The position numbers were made by a program, and so were the translations under genes. DNA of 10,887 nucleotides, from contig JBFELL010000097.1 of assembly GCA_041552135.1 (NCBI GenBank), positions 1 through 10,887 of the forward strand. The letters run 5' to 3'. Below are positions 6,499 to 10,887 of this stretch, piece by piece. This DNA comes from SZUA-186 sp041552135 (lineage in GTDB: Bacteria > Pseudomonadota > Gammaproteobacteria > UBA9214). Position 1 is the first letter of the stretch. Every line of letters starts with the position of its first letter. The notes below the pieces were generated by a model. The model saw only the letters and a list, made by a program, of their open reading frames with translations. It had not been told where the DNA came from and did not search any database.

Positions 6499-6694
6499 AC
6501 CGCGAAGACGCAAAGAATAGAAATTGACAAAAACAGACTCCAGTAGTTCGTGTCAGGGAGCGCAGCGACGAACCCGACAGAAACACATGACAAACGGGAC
6601 CTCCCTTACGCAGGGATTTTCGCATCCACCGGGACAGTATAGGGTTTTAGCGGAAATTTCATCGCCTTCCCTGCGCCCTGTGTGTCTCTGCGGT
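6499..6694. repeat. MITE-like intergenic block with imperfect terminal inverted repeats
   Basis: The gap between arsC and wrbA (6462-6704) holds no credible gene. Its ends, ACCGCGAAGACGCA at 6499-6512 and TGTGTCTCTGCGGT at 6681-6694, are imperfect inverted repeats matching at 11 of 14 positions. The right end recurs at 26-38 (13 identical bases). Inside lie a REP-like hairpin (6543-6579) and a 5-bp hairpin at 6602-6616. The block is more AT-rich than the flanking genes and has no transposase gene. I recognise 'ACCGC(A/G)(A/G)AGAC' repeats as common in proteobacterial intergenic DNA, from general familiarity. Calling it one mobile unit is inference. Confidence 0.5.
6543..6579 (+). repeat. REP-like palindrome with GTAG head
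   Basis: A GTAG tetranucleotide (6543-6546) is followed by a hairpin in which TGTC (6551-6554) plus GGG (6556-6558) pair with CCC (6573-6575) plus GACA (6576-6579), leaving A6555 bulged. The loop begins AGCGCAGCG. GTAG-headed imperfect palindromes with GCGCAGC centres resemble REP sequences mobilised by RAYT transposases. Only one copy is visible here and no RAYT gene is in the window. Confidence 0.5.
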
Positions 6695-6704
6695 GGGAAA
6701 TCAT

Positions 6705-7058
6705 CTATAGAATCTCCAGCACCTTCTCCGGCGGGCGGCCGATGGCAGCCTTGCCGTTGGCGATCACAATGGGGCGTTCGATCAGTCGCGGGTGCTCGAT
6801 CATCGCGGCAATCAGTTCGTCACGGTCGAGATCGGGATTGTCGAGGCCGGCCTCGGCGTATTCCTTTTCCTTTTTTCGCAGCAGGTCGCGCGGTTGCATG
6901 CCGAGCATGTCGAGGATGGCGTTGAGCATTTCCGCCGTGGGCGGCTCCTTCAGGTATTCGACCAGCTGCGGGTCCCTGCCCTGCGTCTTCAGCAGCTCCA
7001 GGGTGGTGCGCGATTTGCTGCAGCGGGGGTTGTGGTACATGGTGATGGTGTCTGTCAT
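6705..7058 (-). CDS. ArsC-family (thioredoxin-fold) reductase
   Basis: The 117-residue protein belongs to the glutaredoxin-coupled arsenate reductase family (ArsC/YfgD type). The redox cysteine is C13 in the opening YHNPRCSKSRTTL. The arginines expected to bind the oxyanion match by context: R57 in QPRDLLR, R95 in HPRLIERPIV and R108 in GRPPE. True arsenate reduction is not assured, since no ars operon genes are nearby and chromosomal copies beside wrbA often have untested function, so I assign no symbol. The frame is open to 7217, but that part runs through the palindrome at 7105-7175. The ATG at 7056-7058 starts at the conserved N-terminus and has AGGAG at 7070-7074, an 11-base spacing that is slightly long. 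It lies downstream of fumarase on the same strand. Confidence 0.9.
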   Translation of the reverse strand: MTDTITMYHNPRCSKSRTTLELLKTQGRDPQLVEYLKEPPTAEMLNAILDMLGMQPRDLLRKKEKEYAEAGLDNPDLDRDELIAAMIEHPRLIERPIVIANGKAAIGRPPEKVLEIL

Positions 7059-7104
7059 TTCACGCTTTGCTCCTGTTTGTGTGTACAGACCAGGCATTCG
7101 GTTG

Positions 7105-7175
7105 GCCACGGAAGCACACGAAAAAGATCGAAAAACATGAATGCTATTCCGTGTTTTTCGGTGTGCTTCCGTGGC
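7105..7175. repeat. Long intergenic hairpin between fumarase and arsC
   Basis: GCCACGGAAGCACAC (7105-7119) pairs perfectly with GTGTGCTTCCGTGGC (7161-7175), 15 bp. The helix can go on as CGAAAAACA (7129-7137) with TGTTTTTCG (7152-7160), 9 bp, then GAAT (7139-7142) with ATTC (7146-7149) around a GCT loop. Alternatively GAAAAA (7120-7125) pairs with TTTTTC (7154-7159). The two versions share the T-run, so the left arm carries a duplicated GAAAAA. Transcribed from the fumarase side, it would end that mRNA or lead that of arsC. No U-tract follows the base, so a simple intrinsic terminator is not shown. Confidence 0.8.
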
Positions 7176-7220
7176 TATTTCCCGGGGGTGGCGATGTGCT
7201 GAACGTTCTGGTGGCATTGC

Positions 7221-8744
7221 CTAGCCCTTGACGACCGGTATCCTGCCGATCCGCATGCGCCACTCCCGGGGTCCGGTCTCGTGTATGGAACTGCCGCGGC
7301 TGTCGACGGCCACGGTGACCGGCATGTCCTCGACCTCGAATTCGTAGACGGCCTCCATGCCCAGTTCCGGGAAGGCCACCACACGTGCCTTGCGAATGGC
7401 CCTGGATACCAGGTAGGCGGCGCCACCTGTGGCGATCAGGTAGACCGCACCGTGGCGGGCGATGCAGGCGACGGCCTGCGGACCGCGCTCGGCCTTGCCG
7501 ATCATGCCCAGCAGGCCGGCCTGTTCCAGCATCGGCTCGGTGAACTTGTCCATGCGGGTGGCGGTGGTGGGGCCGGCCGGGCCGACGACCTCGCTGCCGA
7601 CAGGGTCGACCGGGCCCACGTAGTAGATAAAGCGGCCATTGAAATCGAGCCCCTCCGGCAGCGGCTCACCGCGGTCCAGCAGGTCGATAATGCGCTTGTG
7701 GGCGGCGTCGCGCCCGGTCAGCAACCGGCCGCTGAGCAGCAGCGTCTCGCCGGGCTGCCAATCGCGGATGGCGGCCCGGTCCAGGCCGTCCAGCTGCACG
7801 CGGCGCGCCGCGGCGCCGCTGTCCGGGGTGATATCCGGCCAGTCCTCGAGGCCGGGCGGCGCCAGCGTGATCCGGCCGCTGCCGTCCAGCGTGAAATGCA
7901 CGTGGCGTGTTGCGGCACAGTTGGGGATGAGGGCGACCGGCTTGGAGGCCGCGTGGGTCGGATAATCGCGGATCTTCACGTCCAGCACCGTGGTCAGGCC
8001 GCCGAGGCCCTGGGCGCCGATGCCGAGTGCGTTCACCTTGTCGTAGAGTTCCAGTCGCAGTTCCTCCAGCCGGCTGGCCGGACCACGACGGGCCAGCTCC
8101 TGGATATCGACCGGCTCCAGCAGTGATTCCTTCGCCAGCAGCATGGCCTTCTCCGCGGTGCCGCCGATGCCAATGCCGAGCATGCCCGGCGGGCACCAGC
8201 CGGCCCCCATGCCCGGCAGCTGCTCCAGCACCCAGGCGACGATGTCATCGCTGGGGTTCAGGATGGCAAAGCGCGACTTGTTCTCGGAGCCTCCGCCCTT
8301 GGCGGCAACCGTGACCTCGACGCTGTGTCCCGGCACCACATCCTTGTGAATGACGGCCGGCGTGTTGTCGCCGGTGTTGCGGCGTTCACCGGCCGGGTCG
8401 CTGACGACCGAGCCGCGCAGCGGGTTGGCCGGGTCGGTCCAGGCCTCGTGCACGGCCAGGTTCACCATATCGTCTATGCCGGTGTCGGTGTCCCAGTGAA
8501 TATCCATGCCGATTTTCAGGAAGACATTGACGATGCCGGTGTCCTGGCAGATTGGCCGGCGTCCCTCGGCGCACATCCGCGAATTGATCAGGATCTGCGC
8601 CATGGCATCGCGGGCGGCGGGCGCTTCCTCGGCCTCCCAGGCGGCCCGCATGGCACGGATAAAGTCCGGCGAGTGGTAATACGAGATGTACTGCAGGGCA
8701 TCGCGGATGCTGTCGATAAAGTCCTGTTTTCGAATGGTTGTCAT
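7221..8744 (-). CDS. Class I fumarate hydratase (oxygen-sensitive, [4Fe-4S])
   Basis: The enzyme interconverts fumarate and L-malate in the TCA cycle. It is a one-chain class I fumarase: the N-terminal alpha part carries cluster ligands C66 (RPICQDTG), C184 (GWCPPGMLG) and C276 (IPNCAATRH), matching the three-cysteine pattern of FumA (C105, C224, C318). The C-terminal beta part has GRDAAHKR (345-352), the YYVGPVDP segment (374-381) and GPTTATRMDKF (391-401). At 507 residues it is about 40 shorter than E. coli FumA, mostly before the first cysteine. The ATG at 8742-8744 has a modest GCAGG six bases upstream. It diverges from the thioredoxin-like gene and is followed by the hairpin at 7105-7175. 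FumA and FumB cannot be told apart here, and related enzymes such as tartrate dehydratase are less likely. Confidence 0.95.
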   Translation of the reverse strand: MTTIRKQDFIDSIRDALQYISYYHSPDFIRAMRAAWEAEEAPAARDAMAQILINSRMCAEGRRPICQDTGIVNVFLKIGMDIHWDTDTGIDDMVNLAVHEAWTDPANPLRGSVVSDPAGERRNTGDNTPAVIHKDVVPGHSVEVTVAAKGGGSENKSRFAILNPSDDIVAWVLEQLPGMGAGWCPPGMLGIGIGGTAEKAMLLAKESLLEPVDIQELARRGPASRLEELRLELYDKVNALGIGAQGLGGLTTVLDVKIRDYPTHAASKPVALIPNCAATRHVHFTLDGSGRITLAPPGLEDWPDITPDSGAAARRVQLDGLDRAAIRDWQPGETLLLSGRLLTGRDAAHKRIIDLLDRGEPLPEGLDFNGRFIYYVGPVDPVGSEVVGPAGPTTATRMDKFTEPMLEQAGLLGMIGKAERGPQAVACIARHGAVYLIATGGAAYLVSRAIRKARVVAFPELGMEAVYEFEVEDMPVTVAVDSRGSSIHETGPREWRMRIGRIPVVKG

Positions 8745-8934
8745 GGCTGGCCTGCATTTCTCGACGGGACAGGCAAAGGCGGATTATGCCCTGTCTTGCG
8801 GACTGATCTGTACACGGTCAATTATCTCGGTGCCTGTCGCGGTCAGGGGCGCATGCTAACGGTATTGCCGTGCGCGGCTCAAGCCGCCGGACATCCCGGA
8901 ACCGCTCGGCGAGCAGGTTGTCGATAAAATAGAG

Positions 8935-8940
8935 TATAAT
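8935..8940 (+). promoter_or_regulatory. Candidate -10 box of the thioredoxin-like gene
   Basis: A perfect TATAAT sits in an AT-rich patch (8921-8956) 27 bp before the start codon at 8968, unusual against the GC-rich surroundings. No good -35 box is seen at 16-18 bp; TTGTCG at 8918-8923 is too close. The rest of the 223-bp divergent gap holds short GC-rich palindromes (for example 8874-8887) and no gene. Confidence 0.45.
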
Positions 8941-8956
8941 TTACGAATTGTTTTTC

Positions 8957-8961
8957 AGGAG
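8957..8961 (+). promoter_or_regulatory. Ribosome binding site that selects the ATG at 8968
   Basis: AGGAG touches the ATG at 8962 directly but lies six bases before the in-frame ATG at 8968, so the second ATG is the likely start. Confidence 0.75.
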
Positions 8962-8967
8962 ATGGTA

Positions 8968-9474
8968 ATGCGTTTTGTACTGTTTTTTGTCGGGTTTTTA
9001 GCCTCGGTCGCCGTGATGGCGGAGCCGGTTGACTTCACATTGCCTGACCTTGACGGCAAGCCGCGGTCCCTGTCCGAGTTCCGCGGCAAGTGGGTCATTG
9101 TGAATTACTGGGCGACCTGGTGCCCGCCCTGCCTGGAGGAGATTCCCGATCTGGTCGATTTTCACGAAAGGCACAAGGACGACGATGCGGTCGTGATCGG
9201 CATCAACTACGAAGAGGTCAACCAGGAATACCTGCGCGATTTTGTCGAGAGCCACTTCATGTCATATCCGGTGCTGCGCATGGAGCCGGCGCCGGTTACC
9301 GAGCTGGGTCCGGTGCTGGGCCTGCCGACCACCTACATCATTTCGCCAGAGGGTGAACGTATTGCCCGCCAGGAGGGGCCGGTGACCGGCGACGCCATCG
9401 AGTCCTATCTGGAACGCAAGAAACAGCAGCAGGGTGCGGCTATGCCGGCTGCCGCGGCTGTCGTTAGCCGGTAA
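8968..9474 (+). CDS. Exported TlpA/ResA-type thioredoxin-like protein
   Basis: This 168-residue protein has a Sec signal peptide (MRFVLFFVGFLASVAVMA, likely cut after A18) followed by a thioredoxin fold of the TlpA/ResA/AhpC-TSA class. The redox motif is W51-C52-P-P-C55 within NYWATWCPPC, and the cis-proline is P120 in LGLPTTYII. The opening FTLPDLDGKPRSLSEFRGKW is typical. CPPC suggests a periplasmic disulfide reductase or oxidant-protein partner, which normally needs electrons from a DsbD/CcdA-type membrane protein not present in the window. The start at 8968 has an ideal AGGAG. The C-terminal tail (KKQQQGAAMPAAAAVVSR) is low-complexity and probably disordered. The acylphosphatase gene follows after 13 bp, so the two may be one transcript. 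The specific client is unknown. Confidence 0.92.
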   Translation: MRFVLFFVGFLASVAVMAEPVDFTLPDLDGKPRSLSEFRGKWVIVNYWATWCPPCLEEIPDLVDFHERHKDDDAVVIGINYEEVNQEYLRDFVESHFMSYPVLRMEPAPVTELGPVLGLPTTYIISPEGERIARQEGPVTGDAIESYLERKKQQQGAAMPAAAAVVSR

Positions 9475-9487
9475 ATCTGCCTGCTAC

Positions 9488-9754
9488 ATGGCCTGTCGAC
9501 GCTGCTACGTGTCCGGCCGGGTGCAGGGCGTCTTCTACCGGGCCTCGACACGCGAGCAGGCGCGCCTGCTGGGCGTGACGGGGTATGCCCGCAACCTGCC
9601 AGATGGCACGGTCGAGGTGCTGGCCTGCGGTGACGAGGCAGCGGTGCGCAAGCTGTGTGACTGGCTGCGTATCGGGCCGCCTGCCGCCGGGGTCAGCGCC
9701 GTGCGCTGCGAACCGGCAGACGAGCCTGTGCCGGCCGACTTTCTCTCGAAGTGA
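9488..9754 (+). CDS. Acylphosphatase
   Basis: Acylphosphatases hydrolyse acyl phosphates such as carbamoyl phosphate or 1,3-bisphosphoglycerate. The 88-residue product matches the family (90-100). The phosphate loop is GRVQGVFYR (residues 10-18), with catalytic R18, and the second catalytic residue N36 lies in GYARNLPDGTVEV. The spacing R18-N36 equals R23-N41 in the human muscle enzyme. The frame is open to 9434, inside the thioredoxin gene, but the ATG at 9488 gives a normal N-terminus. No Shine-Dalgarno sequence is visible in the 13-bp gap, so it may depend on translation of the gene before it. It converges on nadB across a hairpin at 9767-9791. The physiological substrate is unknown, as for most bacterial members. 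Confidence 0.93.
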   Translation: MACRRCYVSGRVQGVFYRASTREQARLLGVTGYARNLPDGTVEVLACGDEAAVRKLCDWLRIGPPAAGVSAVRCEPADEPVPADFLSK

Positions 9755-9766
9755 CTGCATTTCTGT

Positions 9767-9791
9767 GCGGGCGCTCTGGCTGCGCGCCCGC
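9767..9791. terminator. GC-rich hairpin between convergent acylphosphatase and nadB genes
   Basis: GCGGGCGC (9767-9774) and GCGCCCGC (9784-9791) pair perfectly with a 9-base loop (TCTGGCTGC). It lies between two convergent stop codons, where a two-way terminator is expected. Neither side has a T-tract, so efficient intrinsic termination is uncertain; it may only protect 3' ends. Confidence 0.45.
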
Positions 9792-9802
9792 GCTGCCCCG
9801 AC

Positions 9803-10887
9803 CTACATCGCGATATCGACTTCCTTCGGCAGGTCGGGCGTGAGGATCGTCTCCCGCGGCGGCCTGAGGGTATCGGCTTGCGGATAGTCCAGCGTGTAGT
9901 GCAGCCCGCGGCTTTCCTTGCGCTGCTGTGCCGAGCGGATGATGAGTGATGCCACCTGCGCCAGGTTGCGCAGTTCCAGCAGGTCGTTGGAAATCCTGAA
10001 ATTGCTGTAATACTCCTGAATCTCCTGCTGCAGCAGCATGACGCGACGCAGGGCGCGCTCGAGGCGTTTGTCGGTGCGGACAATGCCGACATAATTCCAC
10101 ATGCAGCGTCGCAGTTCATCCCAGTTGTGCGTCACCACGATTTCCTCGTCCGAGTCGCGCACCCGAGACTCGTCCCATGGCGGCAGGGCCGGCGGCACGG
10201 GGACCTCGTCAATATGCGCCGCGATATCCTCGCTGGCGGCCATGGCGAAGACAATGCACTCGAGCAGGGAGTTGCTGGCCATGCGGTTGGCGCCATGCAT
10301 ACCGGTGCAGGCAACCTCGCCGATGGCATACAGGCCGGGCAGGTCGGTGCGTGCATCGAGGCCGGTCATGACGCCGCCGCAGGTATAGTGTGCCGCCGGC
10401 ACCACCGGGATGGGCTCCAGCGTCATGTCATAGCCGAGTTCCCTGCAGCGCGCATAGACATTCGGGAAATGCTCGCGGATGAACGGCGCCGGCTTGTGGC
10501 TGATGTCGAGCAGTACATATTCCAGGCCGCGGCGCTTCATTTCGTTGTCGATCGCGCGGGCCACGATATCGCGCGGTGCCAGGTCACCGCGATCATCGTA
10601 GTTCTGCATGAACGGGCTGCCGTCCGGCAGCAGCAGGCGTCCGCCTTCGCCGCGCACCGCCTCGGTCACCAGGAAGGACTTGGCCTTGGGATGAAACAGG
10701 CAGGTGGGGTGGAACTGGTTGAACTCGAGGTTGGCGACGCGGCAGCCGGCTCGCCAGGCCATGGCGATGCCGTCGCCACTGGAGGTGTCCGGGTTGCTGG
10801 TATACAGGTAGACCTTGCTGGCACCGCCGGTGGCCAGCACCACATTGCGCGCCGCAAACACCTCGACGTGTCTCTGCTTGCGATTCA
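9803..10887 (-). CDS. nadB: L-aspartate oxidase, C-terminal part (cut by window edge)
   Basis: NadB oxidises L-aspartate to iminoaspartate with O2 or fumarate as acceptor; NadA then makes quinolinate for NAD. The visible 360 residues cover roughly the last two thirds of a protein usually near 540 residues; the N-terminal FAD-binding part lies beyond 10887. The reading frame stays open to the edge, so the GTG at 10859-10861 is internal. Motifs in order: VVLATGGASKVY, SSGDGIAMAWRAGCR, EFNQFHPT, TEAVRGEGGRLL, APRDIVARAIDNEMKRRG, AAHYTCGGVM, GLYAIGEVACTGMHGANRMASNSLLE. These include the equivalents of the E. coli active-site residues H244, T259, E260, R290, H351 and R386. The helical C-terminal domain is present and ends at TAG 9803-9805. 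Succinate dehydrogenase is excluded by the TCGGVM and TEAVRGEG context. Confidence 0.96.
   Translation of the reverse strand, partial: NRKQRHVEVFAARNVVLATGGASKVYLYTSNPDTSSGDGIAMAWRAGCRVANLEFNQFHPTCLFHPKAKSFLVTEAVRGEGGRLLLPDGSPFMQNYDDRGDLAPRDIVARAIDNEMKRRGLEYVLLDISHKPAPFIREHFPNVYARCRELGYDMTLEPIPVVPAAHYTCGGVMTGLDARTDLPGLYAIGEVACTGMHGANRMASNSLLECIVFAMAASEDIAAHIDEVPVPPALPPWDESRVRDSDEEIVVTHNWDELRRCMWNYVGIVRTDKRLERALRRVMLLQQEIQEYYSNFRISNDLLELRNLAQVASLIIRSAQQRKESRGLHYTLDYPQADTLRPPRETILTPDLPKEVDIAM

Noticed and set aside
5394..6527. Long plus-strand open frame opposite DUF2069 and wrbA
   Set aside because: It is rich in Q, H, G and A as expected for the antisense of GC-rich genes, and it covers two well-recognised minus-strand genes.
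6602..6620. TCCCT/AGGGA hairpin followed by TTTT as an intrinsic terminator
   Set aside because: The stem is only 5 bp and the T-run is on the plus strand, where no gene ends nearby.
6636..6641. TATACT (minus strand) as the wrbA -10 box
   Set aside because: No -35-like hexamer lies 15-18 bp upstream, and it sits inside repeat DNA 175 bp from the gene; too weak to annotate.
7059..7217. Extended N-terminus of the ArsC-family protein
   Set aside because: The upstream in-frame stretch is the translated hairpin repeat; the family N-terminus starts at 7058, which has a ribosome binding site.
7281..8126. Long plus-strand open frame opposite the fumarase gene
   Set aside because: Antisense shadow of a strongly conserved enzyme; no ribosome binding site and no recognisable domain.
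8783..8830. CATAAT and TTGACC on the minus strand as the fumarase promoter
   Set aside because: The two boxes are 25 bp apart, too far for a sigma-70 promoter, and neither has a partner at the right distance.
10868..10877. GTGTCTCTGC resembling the repeat end at 26-38
   Set aside because: It lies within the nadB coding frame and only ten bases match; chance or codon-driven.

Overview
The window is a compact, GC-rich chromosomal segment (about 60% or more GC by eye) that reads as housekeeping DNA from a gammaproteobacterium. The evidence is the set and order of genes: purN and purM diverging from a DUF2066 gene, then hda, and nearby a DUF2069 gene, wrbA and an ArsC-family gene. From memory this resembles a conserved Pseudomonas neighbourhood. 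Hda, the protein that inactivates DnaA-ATP, and the one-chain Fe-S fumarase fit the same group. Genus cannot be fixed from the sequence; a Chromatiales-like or uncultured gammaproteobacterium is plausible.

Layout. (1) Positions 39-2546, minus strand: purM, purN and a DUF3108 gene form a tight operon, with a TGATG stop/start overlap between purN and the DUF3108 gene. (2) Positions 2547-2707: a divergent control region with a candidate purM promoter and a perfect 8-bp palindrome. (3) Positions 2708-5084, plus strand: an exported DUF2066 protein, a CDP-alcohol phosphatidyltransferase whose GTG start overlaps the previous stop, and hda. (4) Positions 5103-8744, minus strand, in transcription order: class I fumarase, ArsC-family reductase, WrbA quinone reductase, DUF2069 membrane protein, and a 77-residue membrane/coiled-coil protein. 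The gaps around arsC hold palindromic repeat DNA. (5) Positions 8968-9754, plus strand: an exported TlpA/ResA-type thioredoxin followed by an acylphosphatase. (6) Positions 9803-10887, minus strand: the C-terminal two thirds of L-aspartate oxidase (nadB), cut by the window edge, convergent with the acylphosphatase gene across a GC-rich hairpin.

How the genes fit together. PurN and PurM carry out steps 3 and 5 of de novo purine synthesis. Hda links the sliding clamp to DnaA control. Fumarase serves the TCA cycle, and NadB starts NAD synthesis from aspartate, producing H2O2 or using fumarate as acceptor. WrbA, the ArsC-family protein and the TlpA-like protein are redox enzymes. The DUF2066, DUF2069 and DUF3108 proteins are conserved families without a settled function.

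I found no CRISPR array, toxin-antitoxin pair, phage gene, insertion sequence with transposase, tRNA or rRNA, and no convincing new multi-gene system. The most unusual DNA is intergenic: a long hairpin of the 'CCACGGAAGCACAC' type at 7105-7175, a roughly 195-bp MITE-like block at 6499-6694 holding a REP-like hairpin with a GTAG head, and a related repeat end at 25-38.
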